Source: Alphaproteobacteria bacterium
GTDB lineage: Bacteria; Pseudomonadota; Alphaproteobacteria; Micropepsales; Micropepsaceae
Length of the DNA: 64,000 bases
NCBI GenBank assembly: GCA_019245415.1
Contig: JAFARO010000004.1
Coordinates: forward strand, 1,116,001-1,180,000
Direction of reading: 5' to 3'
Both the position numbers and the translations under genes were made by a program. This document shows, in pieces, positions 37,457 to 45,501 of the stretch; the first letter of the stretch is position 1; each line of letters starts with the position of its first letter. A model generated the notes under the pieces. That model saw nothing but the letters and a program-made list of their open reading frames with translations. It ran no database searches and was not told the origin of the DNA.

Positions 37457-37485
37457 CGCTTGTTTCGACAAAAGTGATTCACGCT

Positions 37486-37683
37486 TTAGCGCATCGCGAG
37501 TTCCTCTTCCGCGCGTTCCATCAGCGACTTCATCCGGCGCAGTATATAAGCGACATCCTTGCGAAGCTGACGCGCCTGGCTGGTATGCGCACCGGTCTTG
37601 AGCGCGTTGCGGTTGCCGGGCGGCGCTCCTATGCGTGGTTGCCAAATATCTTCGGGCCGCAACATTTTGAGAGTTGATTTCAC
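37486..37683 (-). CDS. Small protein with GAPPGNRNALKTG motif (65 aa)
   Basis: A 65-residue protein whose GTG start lies in a GTGA overlap with the stop of the upstream gene. Its centre, IGAPPGNRNALKTGAHT, is the short motif that recurs in many small phage-like and terminase-associated proteins (often with GAPKGNRNALKHG wording); the remainder is a basic helix (RKDVAYILRRMKSLMERAEE). Function is unknown. The tight coupling to the 201-aa gene says the two act or are regulated together. Confidence 0.6.
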   Translation of the reverse strand: MKSTLKMLRPEDIWQPRIGAPPGNRNALKTGAHTSQARQLRKDVAYILRRMKSLMERAEEELAMR

Positions 37684-38285
37684 GATTCCGGCGCACCCCC
37701 CTCCCTCTCCCCCTCTTTCCGGGTGACGAAGGTTTGTTTGGTCTCGGTGGCGATGCCGCGCAGCTGGCCGACCACGCGCGCTGCCGAGGCGCTGGAGGAG
37801 AGCAGCATCGAGATGCGGTCCACGAAGGGATAACTGGCCTCCATGGAGGTTTCGGGATTGGCGACCAGCTCGGCGATGTTTCCGATCAGCGCGGTGCAGG
37901 TGCCGATCTGTTGCTCCAGCAGGTCGGCGACATTGCCTTGGGGCGTGGCGAGCAGCGGTGAGGCGGTCGAATCCGATTCCCGGCGTGGCGGCTTGCGATC
38001 GATGGCAGCGAGTGCCGCGTAATGTCTCTCCGCATCCTCTTCGGGAAAAAGGCAATCGTGGAGATCCTTGTTGTGACGCGCAGCCGCGTCGAGATTGGTC
38101 CTGGGCTTGGGCAGGCGCTTGGCCTTGGCTTTCTGCCCGTCCAGCCGGGCGATGGCGGCGTCGCGGTCCGCGGTCCACACTTTCCAGGACGCGGCATCCA
38201 GATCGGGCGGCGGCCGCATTTCCGTCAGTTCGTCTACTGTCTTGTTTTCAAACAGTTTTTTCCATTGTTCCCGTTTCTGTTGCAT
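37680..38285 (-). CDS. Hypothetical protein of an accessory pair (201 aa)
   Basis: A 201-residue soluble protein of unknown family. It starts MQQKREQWKKLFENKTVDEL and is followed by an acidic/basic helical half with DAERHYAALAAIDRK. The C-terminal helices contain a QQIGTCTALIGNIAELVANP segment and RISMLLSSSASAARVVGQL. GGAGAG lies five bases upstream of the chosen ATG; an ATG five codons earlier is possible. It overlaps the 65-aa gene by four bases. The pair has no homologue that I recognise, sits between repeats, and may be remnant phage or plasmid cargo. Confidence 0.6.
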   Translation of the reverse strand: MQQKREQWKKLFENKTVDELTEMRPPPDLDAASWKVWTADRDAAIARLDGQKAKAKRLPKPRTNLDAAARHNKDLHDCLFPEEDAERHYAALAAIDRKPPRRESDSTASPLLATPQGNVADLLEQQIGTCTALIGNIAELVANPETSMEASYPFVDRISMLLSSSASAARVVGQLRGIATETKQTFVTRKEGEREGGAPES

Positions 38286-38422
38286 TCCGTCTCTCCGCAA
38301 TCAGGAGGGAACAAAATAGGAACATAAGCTCCGATGTCAAGGCCGCTAGCGCCTTTAATTCCCAGCGCCGGCTTTCGACAGGGCCGTCGCACCCCTCGTC
38401 AGGGAACGCGTATAAGAAGCGC

Positions 38423-39091
38423 ATGAGCGACGACGATCCTTCGCTGATCGGCCGGATCAAGGACAAGTTGATCCGTTCCAAGCAGAAATGGGCGGAAGAG
38501 GGCAGGCTGATCACCGGCCGGCCCGACCTCGGCCATGTCGGCCGTCTGCCGCCGGGCCAGAAGGAAGTGAAGAACTGGCCGGTGCTCGATCTCGGCGTCC
38601 AGCCCGATGTGAAACCGGAGAACTGGCGCTTGCGGATCATGGGCGCGGTCGAGAATCCGGCCGTGTTCACGCTCGACCAGTTCCACGCGCTGCCGCAGCG
38701 GGACTTCGTCAGCGACATCCATTGCGTCACCGCCTGGAGCCGCTTCGACAATCGCTGGCGCGGCGTATCGAGCCGCACGCTTCTCGATCTCGTCAAGCCC
38801 AAGCCGGAAGCGCGCCATGTGCTGTTCCACGCCTATGACGGCTACACCACCAATGTGACCTTGCCGGTCTTCACCGACGACAACGTGCTGCTCGCGCATG
38901 CCTGGGAGGACAAGCCGCTCGCGCGCGAGCATGGCGGGCCGGTGCGCGTGATCATCCCCGACTGGTATTTCTGGAAGAGCGCGAAATGGGTGACGCGCAT
39001 CGAATTCGCGGCGCAGGACCGGCCGGGCTTCTGGGAAGTCCGCGGCTATCACAACCAAGGCGATCCGTGGAAGGAGGAGAGATACAGTTAA
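38423..39091 (+). CDS. Sulfite-oxidase-like molybdopterin oxidoreductase
   Basis: A 222-residue protein of the sulfite oxidase molybdopterin-domain family (YedY/MsrP-like). The Mo ligand is Cys101 in SDIHCVTAWSRFDN. Other markers are the WRGVSSRTLLDLV segment and the WYFWKSAKWVTRIEF end. There is no Tat or Sec signal, unlike MsrP, so it should be cytoplasmic; that and the short length match the small stand-alone sulfite-oxidase-like group of alphaproteobacteria. The physiological substrate is unknown. Confidence 0.88.
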   Translation: MSDDDPSLIGRIKDKLIRSKQKWAEEGRLITGRPDLGHVGRLPPGQKEVKNWPVLDLGVQPDVKPENWRLRIMGAVENPAVFTLDQFHALPQRDFVSDIHCVTAWSRFDNRWRGVSSRTLLDLVKPKPEARHVLFHAYDGYTTNVTLPVFTDDNVLLAHAWEDKPLAREHGGPVRVIIPDWYFWKSAKWVTRIEFAAQDRPGFWEVRGYHNQGDPWKEERYS

Positions 39092-39100
39092 AGCTCATAA

Positions 39101-39354
39101 TCCTCCCCCGTTTACGGCCGTCTACGCTTCGCTTCGCCGGCCTTGAGACCCTCTTTGTCCGGCGTAGCTTTTGCGAAGCCGGGGGGACGTGCCGAGCGTA
39201 GCGAGGCGGCCGCCTCCGCTGAAGCGCCGGCGTGCCAAGTGAGTTTCACTTGCCGCGGCGTAGCGAAGCGAAGCCGGGAGGGGGCGGTCACAAACTCCCC
39301 CTCCGGCTCGGCGCTGACGCGCCGATCCGCCTCCCCCGTAAACGGGGGAGGATA
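39101..39354. repeat. Family C palindromic repeat, long copy
   Basis: A 254-base block between the oxidoreductase and the convergent sulfotransferase. It opens TCCTCCCCCGTTTACGGCCG and closes CCCCCGTAAACGGGGGAGGA, with inner arms such as CTTCGCTTCGCCGG and GGCGTAGCGAAGCGAAGCC. It reads as one element with a second related piece inserted in the middle. No coding potential is seen. Confidence 0.8.
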
Positions 39355-39377
39355 AAAAGCGATGTGCACATCTTTAC

Positions 39378-40091
39378 TTAAGGCTCGTACCCCAACAGCT
39401 CGAACTCCCGCCGGCAGACGTCGCGGACAATCGCCTTCTGCTCCTCGCTGAGGATTTCGCGCGCCGGACGGCGGTCGACGCGTCTCTTCGACTTGCTCTG
39501 CGGCAGCGCCTCGGGGATGCGCAGGTCCAGGCGCCGGGCGAGCCGCTTCAGGTCCTCCTCGAGTTTTTCCTGGCGAAGGAATTCGTCGATGACTACGTCG
39601 CCGCCGATCGAATAGCTTTCGAAGTCGGAATAGGTCCGCCGGCGCACCTGAAAATCGAGGAAATCGGCGAACGTGCCGTGACGGCTCTCGTCGTAACGAA
39701 AATAGGCGCGCGAGACGACCTTTTCGTACGGGTGGCGCTCGACGGTGAACTTGAAGGCGCGCGGCCAGAACTCGGCCGGCAGCAGATCGCGCATCTCCGT
39801 GGCGGTCATGTGGCTGTAGAAAGGCGCATTCCGCAGCAGCGTCCTGGCCTGCGCCTGCATCTTGCGGCTGGAGGATGCGAGGCCTTCGCGCACTTGGGCT
39901 TCGGCTTGCGGATCGCGCAGGAAGTTGCGGCAGACCATTCCCTCCTTGCTGCGGCTCTTCTCCTCGCTCCAACCCAGCGGACTGACGACGTCGTCGGGTC
40001 CGCAGAGCGGCGCCAGCACGAGTTCCACCGTGGTGCCGGCCGTCTTGCGGGTCTTGATGAAGATGAAGTTGTGCAGAAAGGACGCGATCAT
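39378..40091 (-). CDS. Sulfotransferase-family protein
   Basis: A 237-residue protein of the sulfotransferase 2 family. The PAPS-binding 5'-phosphosulfate loop is IFIKTRKTAGTTVE (residues 10-23), and a VERHPYEKVVSRAYF segment corresponds to the 3'-phosphate site. The start ATG at 40091 is preferred to one 78 bases upstream because the loop should be near the N-terminus. Such enzymes sulfate surface polysaccharides or lipids; the acceptor is unknown. Confidence 0.85.
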   Translation of the reverse strand: MIASFLHNFIFIKTRKTAGTTVELVLAPLCGPDDVVSPLGWSEEKSRSKEGMVCRNFLRDPQAEAQVREGLASSSRKMQAQARTLLRNAPFYSHMTATEMRDLLPAEFWPRAFKFTVERHPYEKVVSRAYFRYDESRHGTFADFLDFQVRRRTYSDFESYSIGGDVVIDEFLRQEKLEEDLKRLARRLDLRIPEALPQSKSKRRVDRRPAREILSEEQKAIVRDVCRREFELLGYEP

Positions 40092-40172
40092 CGATGAACC
40101 TGCTCGCGATCCACATGACAGGATGCGCGCAAGCGGGTCAAGACTGCGCATCGGAGCTCGGCCGCACATCTC

Positions 40173-40817
40173 TCAGAGCATCGGCATGGCGGCCAGCTTG
40201 GCCTGCTTCACCACCGCGTCGAACATCGCCTCGCTCAGCACGCCGGTGTTGGTGTTGTAGCGGCTGCAATGATAGCTCGCGATCAGCGCGATCGCCTTCA
40301 TGTCGTATTGCGCGCCGTGCTTGAAGGGATGGGCAGACTTCTTCGCCGCCAGCGCGTCGCAGACGCTGTCATGGGCGATTTTGCCGAGCGCCAGGATGGC
40401 GCGCAGATGCGGAAACGAGGCGATGCGGGCGCTCAAGAATTGGCGGCAGGTTTTGATCTCGGCGGGCAGCGGCTTGTTCTGCGGCGGCACGCAGCGCACC
40501 GCATTGGTGATGGCGCAATCGACGAGCTCAAGCCCGTCATCCGCCCGCTCGTCATAGCGGCCGCGGGCGAGACCATGCCGAAGCAATGCCGCATACAGCA
40601 GATCGCCCGCCCAATCGCCGGTGAAGGGGCGTCCGGTCTTGTTGGCGCCGTGCAGCCCGGGGGCAAGCCCGACGATCAGCAGCCGCACATTGTCGCCGAC
40701 GAAGCTCGGCACCGGATCGTTGAAGTAATCCGGATAAGCGCGACGGTTTTCGCCGCGAAAGGCCGCGAGGCGGGGGCAGAGCGGACAATCGCGCGGCGCT
40801 TCGGGGGCTCCGCTCAC
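40173..40817 (-). CDS. Uracil-DNA glycosylase, Fe-S (family 5-like)
   Basis: A 214-residue uracil-DNA glycosylase of the thermophile-type (4Fe-4S) clade, excising uracil from DNA. Four cysteines suit the cluster: Cys11 and Cys14 (DCPLCPRL), Cys109 and Cys124. Motif A is VGLAPGLHGANKTGRPFTG and motif B is SYHCSRYNTNTG. The asparagine-poor motif A resembles the UDGb (family 5) group. The start is GTG in a GTGA overlap with the stop of the NYN-domain gene. Complements dut earlier in the window in keeping uracil out of DNA. Confidence 0.9.
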   Translation of the reverse strand: MSGAPEAPRDCPLCPRLAAFRGENRRAYPDYFNDPVPSFVGDNVRLLIVGLAPGLHGANKTGRPFTGDWAGDLLYAALLRHGLARGRYDERADDGLELVDCAITNAVRCVPPQNKPLPAEIKTCRQFLSARIASFPHLRAILALGKIAHDSVCDALAAKKSAHPFKHGAQYDMKAIALIASYHCSRYNTNTGVLSEAMFDAVVKQAKLAAMPML

Positions 40818-41398
40818 GCCTGCGCGTAGGCGCTCTGCTGCGCGGCCGCATGCTGGGCGCTGCGCGGACCGCCTTCGCGCATGATCATCGGCTTGAGCTC
40901 TTCCAGCTCGATGAAATTGTCGGCCTGACGGCGCAGATCGTCGGAGACCATGGGCGGCTGAGTGCGGATGGTGGAGACGACGCTGACCCTGCGGCCCTTC
41001 CTCTGCGCGGCTTCGACCAGGCGGCGGAAGTCGCCGTCGCCGGAGAAGATGACGATATGGTCGACCTGGTCGGCCATCTCCATCACGTCGATGGCGAGCT
41101 CGATGTCCATGTTGCCCTTGACCCGGCGCCGGCCCTGGGCATCGGTAAATTCCTTGAGCGGCTTGGTCACGACGCTGAAGCCGTTGTAGTCGAGCCAATC
41201 GACCAGGGGACGCAGCGGCGAGAATTCCTGATCCTCCGCCACTGCGGTATAGTAGAAGGCGCGCACGAGGATGCCCTTTCGCGCGAACAGCTCGAGCAGG
41301 CGCTTGTAGTCGATGTCGAACTGCAGCCCTTTCGCGGCGCCGTAGAGATTGGCACCGTCGATGAAAATGGCGAGTTTTTCCTGCGGGTAAAAAAGCAT
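40814..41398 (-). CDS. NYN-domain protein (LabA/DUF88-like)
   Basis: A 194-residue protein with a PIN-like NYN nuclease fold. The acidic site is visible: Asp14 in IFIDGANLYG, Asp98 and Glu100, Asp104 (ELAIDVME), and Asp121/Asp123 in FSGDGDF. The family is thought to act on RNA. GGAGGT lies four bases before the ATG at 41398, which decides between several upstream ATGs. It overlaps the uracil-DNA glycosylase gene. Divergent from folK. Confidence 0.9.
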   Translation of the reverse strand: MLFYPQEKLAIFIDGANLYGAAKGLQFDIDYKRLLELFARKGILVRAFYYTAVAEDQEFSPLRPLVDWLDYNGFSVVTKPLKEFTDAQGRRRVKGNMDIELAIDVMEMADQVDHIVIFSGDGDFRRLVEAAQRKGRRVSVVSTIRTQPPMVSDDLRRQADNFIELEELKPMIMREGGPRSAQHAAAQQSAYAQA

Positions 41399-41521
41399 AA
41401 TGACCTCCATCAAACACAACGGCCGAACGGGCAATTCCCCCGGAGCCCTGGAAACTCTTTCTAGTCATTCGCTGGCCGCGCGCAAGCTCCTTGGCGGCAA
41501 TTTTTCTTCAAGGCGAATGCG

Positions 41522-42022
41522 ATGATCCTGATCGCGCTCGGTTCCAACCTGCCGTCCGATGCAGGCCCGCCCGAACGGACGTTGCGCGCGGCCTTGCGCA
41601 TGCTCGACGAAAGCGGCGCGCGTGTCCGGCGCGTTTCGCCGTTCTATCGGACGCCGGCGTGGCCCGATCCGCGCGATCCGGCCTTCGTCAACGCCGTGGC
41701 AACCATAGAGACCCTTCTCGCGCCCGACGAACTTCTGCGCGCACTCGAACAGGTGGAAACGCGCTTCGGGCGCAAACGTTCCATCGCCAATGCGCCGCGC
41801 ACGCTCGATCTCGACATCCTCGATGTCGAGGGCCGCGTGGAGCAGGGCCCGCCGACCTTGCCCCATCCACGCATGACGCGCCGCGCCTTCGTCCTGGTGC
41901 CGCTCGCCGATGTCGCGCCCGATTGGAAACATCCCGTGACGGGAAAAAGTGTATCGGAGTTGCTCAAGGCCTTGCCCGAGGAGGAGAGGGCGAGGGTGAA
42001 GCTTACTCATTCTCTCAAATAA
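41522..42022 (+). CDS. folK: 2-amino-4-hydroxy-6-hydroxymethyldihydropteridine diphosphokinase
   Basis: A 166-residue HPPK of the folate pathway, transferring pyrophosphate from ATP to the pterin. Signatures: IALGSNLPSDAGPPERTL, RTPAWPDPRDPAFVNAV, and the RTLDLDILDVEG plus LPHPRMTRRAFVLVPL end. ATG 41522 follows AAGGCG. folK next to an NYN-domain gene is common in alphaproteobacteria; folP and folB are not here. Confidence 0.96.
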   Translation: MILIALGSNLPSDAGPPERTLRAALRMLDESGARVRRVSPFYRTPAWPDPRDPAFVNAVATIETLLAPDELLRALEQVETRFGRKRSIANAPRTLDLDILDVEGRVEQGPPTLPHPRMTRRAFVLVPLADVAPDWKHPVTGKSVSELLKALPEEERARVKLTHSLK

Positions 42023-42025
42023 GTC

Positions 42026-42105
42026 GTCATTGCCCGGCGTGTCCGGGCAAACCATTTTCCAGAGCGAAAAGGAAATTTGGTCGCCCGCATAAAGCGGGCG
42101 ATGAC
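42026..42105. repeat. Family B palindromic repeat
   Basis: An 80-base unit from GTCATTGCCCGGCGTGTCCG to GCATAAAGCGGGCGATGAC. The outer arms are complementary and each half carries its own small stem. It follows folK after three bases and lies before the convergent methyltransferase operon. Copies also occur at 47798, 57503, 59937 and 61025. Confidence 0.88.
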
Positions 42106-42124
42106 ATTGAAAAAATGCAGAGTT

Positions 42125-42523
42125 CTACTCCGCCCTGTTCCAGCACGCGACGATGGTCCAGGCGCCGAGCAGCAAGGTCGTCGCATTGATGAAGATCTCG
42201 AACTTCATGGCGTCGTTGCTCGCGGCAAGCGCGTACATCCCGTTCTCGACATCGAAGGTGATGTCCATGCAGGCGAGATAGACCAGCGCCGAGCCCGCCA
42301 TCAGTCCGGCGCGCGCGCCCCACACCGTGCCGCGCCACAGTCCGATGCCGGCCACCACCATGCCCAGCGCCATCCACGCATCGGCGACGGGAAAGCTCGA
42401 CTCGAACGCGGTGTACCAGCGCGCATGCAGCACCATCACGTCCCCGCCGGCGAAATAGCTCCACCAGTAGAACGCGGTGACAAGAGCGCCGAGGATGAGA
42501 AGGGCAGAGAGTGTTTTTCTCAT
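42125..42523 (-). CDS. Four-helix integral membrane protein (132 aa)
   Basis: A 132-residue membrane protein with four hydrophobic segments at about residues 5-25, 47-65, 69-88 and 106-127. Short polar loops contain WYTAFESSFP and DITFDVENGMYA, the latter probably periplasmic. Family not recognised. It overlaps the exported-methyltransferase gene upstream by four bases, so the pair is made together. Confidence 0.75.
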   Translation of the reverse strand: MRKTLSALLILGALVTAFYWWSYFAGGDVMVLHARWYTAFESSFPVADAWMALGMVVAGIGLWRGTVWGARAGLMAGSALVYLACMDITFDVENGMYALAASNDAMKFEIFINATTLLLGAWTIVACWNRAE

Positions 42524-43290
42524 ACCCTCCTGAACCTCAGCATCATCTGGTCCGTGTGTCCGCGGATGGATTTGTCGAAGACGGTGGCGGTGTGGGGGTC
42601 GGCGGGGTTGGCGAGGGCGCGGCTTTCGCCGACGAGCTTGAACCCCGCGGCCTCGACCTCCTTGATCAGCACGGCCTTGTCGATGCGGTGCAGCTTGGCG
42701 ATCTCATCGTCGGTGGTGCCCTTGTTGGCGACGTGGTCGGTGATGAAATAGATGCCGCCGGGTTTCAGGCTGTCATGGACGTGGCGGTTGAACTTCGCCA
42801 TGTCGACGACGCCGTATTTGGCGATGTGCAGGTCGTGATAGTTGAGCGTGGTCCAGAACAGGTCGACCTTTTCCGGCAGGTCGAATGCGCCGAACGCGGA
42901 AGCCGCGAACACCACGTTGCGATGGCCGGGCTCGCTTGCGACCGCCTTGGTCGCATCGATGTTCTCCTGTCCCCAGCGCGTGGTCTCGAGCGCGTAGACC
43001 TTGCCCGCCGGTCCCACGATGTCGCTCAGCATGCGCGTGTAGTATCCGCCGCCGGGCAGGAACTCGCCCACCACCATGCCGCGCCTGACGCCGGCGAAGG
43101 CGAGCGTCTCGGCCGGCTTGCGCAACGCGTCGGCATCGCGGTCGGCCTTGGGCCGATAGGGATCGGCCACCGCATCGGCGATCGCGCTGGAACGCGGCGC
43201 GGCCACGCTTGCCGCCGGCGCCGCGACGGCCAGCAAGGCTGCGAACATCACGATGAAACTGCGCACGGATTTCCCCCTTCGGCGAAACAC
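42520..43290 (-). CDS. Exported class I SAM-dependent methyltransferase-like protein
   Basis: A 256-residue Rossmann-type methyltransferase. After a signal peptide (VRSFIVMFAALLAVAAPAAS, cleavage near residue 30) come the SAM-binding glycine motif VVGEFLPGGGYYTRML, the acidic residue in VYALE, and a DLFWTTLNYHDLH strand. A family of similar predicted periplasmic methyltransferases with a GxY-rich loop exists in proteobacteria; SAM is not known to be present in the periplasm, so the natural cofactor is a puzzle. Coupled to a four-helix membrane protein. Confidence 0.85.
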   Translation of the reverse strand: MFRRRGKSVRSFIVMFAALLAVAAPAASVAAPRSSAIADAVADPYRPKADRDADALRKPAETLAFAGVRRGMVVGEFLPGGGYYTRMLSDIVGPAGKVYALETTRWGQENIDATKAVASEPGHRNVVFAASAFGAFDLPEKVDLFWTTLNYHDLHIAKYGVVDMAKFNRHVHDSLKPGGIYFITDHVANKGTTDDEIAKLHRIDKAVLIKEVEAAGFKLVGESRALANPADPHTATVFDKSIRGHTDQMMLRFRRV

Positions 43291-43412
43291 GATTCATTCT
43301 ATCCCGATCGCCGGCATCTTTTCTTCACCAATGCGCGAGCGGGAATTCGTCCCCCGATTGAGTATCGGCGGCCCCCGGGGTAGAGTTTCCGCTCGGATTG
43401 GGGAGATTTGCA

Positions 43413-44465
43413 ATGAAACGGTTCATGGTAGCGGCGCTTGCTGGCGCCGCGTTGGTGTCGCTTGGCGCGGCGCATGCGGCGATCCTGGTTCCGGTCGCGG
43501 AGTTTCCGGGCAGCCAGCCGGGGAGCACGACGGTGTTCGGCGTCAACGACCGCAAGGAGGTTTCCGGCTCCTACACCGACAGCGGCGGCATCCAGCACGG
43601 GTTCTTCGGCCATCCCGACGGATCGAACTACGCGAGCTTCGACTACACCGACAATCTCGTCGACGGCACCGTGGCGCGCGGCCTCGACAATGCCGGGTTC
43701 ATCACCGGCTTCGCGCCGGCGACCAATGAGGGCCTGCTCTTCGGCTACGAATTCCTGCGCAAGCCGAACGGCACGATGATCACCCTTGGCAAGGGCAACG
43801 CCAACAACTTCGCGCCGTTCGACGGCATCGCGCAGGGGATTTCGACCAACGCCAGGTCGACCGGGGATTACTGGGACACGGTGAACTTCATCCGCTTCGG
43901 CTACACGGCCACCCGCGGCAAGTACAAGGGCGACATCGTCCTGCCCATCAGCACCAACCGCGTCGCCGGACGCGGCATCGACAAGCACGGCAACACCGCC
44001 GGCTTCTTCACCGCCGGCGGCGCGATCCACGGTTTCTTCATCATCGGCGGCGTCTTCAATCAGGTCGACTATCCCGACGCATCGGCGATCGCCAGCTACA
44101 TCGAAGCGCTGAACAATCAAGGCATGACCGCGGGCCAATGGGATGACGGCACCGGCAATCTGCAGTCCTTCCTGCTGGACACCAACACCTCGACCTTCAC
44201 ACCGATCACCGTGCCGGGCGCAACCTATGTCCAGGTGTTCGGTCTGAGCGACAAGGGCCTTGCGACGGTCAACAGCGATGTCGGCGCCTTCATCTATTGT
44301 GCGTTTGCCGACCCGACGAAATGCCCGGGCGGCGGCACCGATGTCGGGCAGATCAAGAGCATCCACGTCGATCCGTCGTCCTTCCTGCGCTACAGTGCGC
44401 CGGCGAAGACGGCCGTCACTTCCATCCGGGTGAAGCTCAAGAACGCGCACATGACGCAACCCTGA
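43413..44465 (+). CDS. Secreted HAF-repeat-like protein
   Basis: A 350-residue exported protein with a signal peptide (MKRFMVAALAGAALVSLGAAHA). The mature part shows repeated units of about 45-50 residues, each with a G-I/V-N/D...G...G..T.. pattern (for example FGVNDRKEVSGSYTDSGG, RGLDNAGFITGFAP, RGIDKHGNTAGFFTAGG), as in HAF-type extracellular repeats, which fold as beta propellers. Two cysteines at the C-terminus are close enough (YCAFADPTKC) for a disulfide. GGGGAG precedes the ATG. Function unknown. Confidence 0.8.
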   Translation: MKRFMVAALAGAALVSLGAAHAAILVPVAEFPGSQPGSTTVFGVNDRKEVSGSYTDSGGIQHGFFGHPDGSNYASFDYTDNLVDGTVARGLDNAGFITGFAPATNEGLLFGYEFLRKPNGTMITLGKGNANNFAPFDGIAQGISTNARSTGDYWDTVNFIRFGYTATRGKYKGDIVLPISTNRVAGRGIDKHGNTAGFFTAGGAIHGFFIIGGVFNQVDYPDASAIASYIEALNNQGMTAGQWDDGTGNLQSFLLDTNTSTFTPITVPGATYVQVFGLSDKGLATVNSDVGAFIYCAFADPTKCPGGGTDVGQIKSIHVDPSSFLRYSAPAKTAVTSIRVKLKNAHMTQP

Positions 44466-44486
44466 AGGCACGGGCTTGCGGAGAAT

Positions 44487-44513
44487 CGGGAGAGGACGGC
44501 CTCTCCCGGTTTC
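44487..44513 (+). terminator. Rho-independent terminator-like hairpin
   Basis: A perfect 9-base-pair stem CGGGAGAGG/CCTCTCCCG with a 4-base loop followed by GTTTCCC, 22 bases after the stop of the secreted HAF-like gene. The short T-run makes termination partial rather than certain. Confidence 0.6.
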
Positions 44514-44623
44514 CCGCCTGCCGGCCTTTGCGCTAAGGCATTGTCTCGGCTGAGCAAACGCGGCGGCTTTCAAATACAGGCCGCAACTCCTATCTCTTGG
44601 GGGCCCTTACCGAAGAGGCTCCG

Positions 44624-45403
44624 ATGCCGGGCGTGCTCCTGATCCTGATTGCCGTCGTGATCTTCATCGCGATCACCGGCTTCCGCGTCGCTCAGCAATA
44701 CGAGCGCGCGCTGGTCTTCCGTTTCGGCCGCTACACCGGCACGCGCGGGCCGGGACTGTTCTGGATCGTGCCGCTGGGCATCGAGAGGGCGCTGAAAGTG
44801 GACCTGCGCGTCTTCACCGACGGCGTCGAGCAGCAGGAGGCGATGACGCGCGACAACGTGCCGGTGAAGGCCAATGCCGTCATCTGGTACCGCATCGTCA
44901 AGCCCGACCTCGCCATCATCGAGGTGCAGAATGTGCGCAACGCGGTGATCCAGGTGGCGCTGACCACCTTGCGCAACATCATCGGCCAGCATTCGCTCGA
45001 CGACGTGCTCAAGGAGCGCGAGCAGCTCTCCGGCATGCTCAAGGACCGCGTCGATCAGGTGACGGAAGCGTGGGGCGTCGAGATCCAGAACGTCGAGATG
45101 AAGAATGTCGAGATCCCGGCCTCGATGCAGCGCGCCATGGCGCAGGAGGCCGAGGCGCTGCGCGAGAAGCGCGCGCGCATCATCAAGGCGGAGGCCGAGC
45201 TCGAAGCCGCGCGCAAGCTGCGCGAGGGCGCGGAGGAGCTGATGCGGACGCCCGCCTCGCTCGAGCTGCGCCGCATGCAGATGCTGACCGAGATCGGCGC
45301 CGAGCAGAATACCATGACGGTGGTGATGATGCCGAGCGAGTTCGTCTCCGCCGCGCGCGCCTTCGCCGAAGGCGCGCCTGTGCTGCCGAAGGAAAATGGG
45401 TAG
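44624..45403 (+). CDS. Slipin/stomatin-like SPFH protein
   Basis: A 259-residue membrane-anchored SPFH (band 7) protein. A transmembrane helix (residues 3-19) precedes the SPFH domain, with RFGRYTGTRGPGLFWIVPLG and the heptad-rich helix ASMQRAMAQEAEALREKRAR that drives oligomerisation. GAGG lies seven bases before the ATG. The last 48 codons are duplicated, with only three silent differences, at 46174-46319, beyond a toxin-antitoxin module; the present C-terminus ends LPKENG, while the copy ends LPKEKD. The duplication suggests the 3' end was replaced by a module insertion. Confidence 0.92.
   Translation: MPGVLLILIAVVIFIAITGFRVAQQYERALVFRFGRYTGTRGPGLFWIVPLGIERALKVDLRVFTDGVEQQEAMTRDNVPVKANAVIWYRIVKPDLAIIEVQNVRNAVIQVALTTLRNIIGQHSLDDVLKEREQLSGMLKDRVDQVTEAWGVEIQNVEMKNVEIPASMQRAMAQEAEALREKRARIIKAEAELEAARKLREGAEELMRTPASLELRRMQMLTEIGAEQNTMTVVMMPSEFVSAARAFAEGAPVLPKENG
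45248..45393. repeat. Direct repeat, left copy (slipin 3' end)
   Basis: 146 bases, from ACGCCCGCCTCGCTCGAGC to GTGCTGCCGAAGGA, identical to 46174-46319 except at three positions (T/C, G/C, A/G), all in third codon positions. It is the in-frame 3' part of the slipin gene. Confidence 0.95.
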
Positions 45404-45466
45404 TGCGCTCTTCGGCCTGATTTTCTCTCCGCGCCGCCGACGCGTGGGCCGCCGACCACCTCACAG

Positions 45467-45500
45467 TAGACATCCTATGGGATATCATCTAGTCTGGCCT
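45467..45500 (+). promoter_or_regulatory. Candidate promoter/operator of the toxin-antitoxin module
   Basis: The 12-base palindrome ATCCTATGGGAT (45472-45483) stands directly in front of the toxin start (45502), overlapping promoter-like TAGACA and TATCAT boxes. Ribbon-helix-helix antitoxins usually repress their own operon from such a palindrome. The region is more A/T-rich than its surroundings. Confidence 0.45.
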
Positions 45501-45501
45501 T

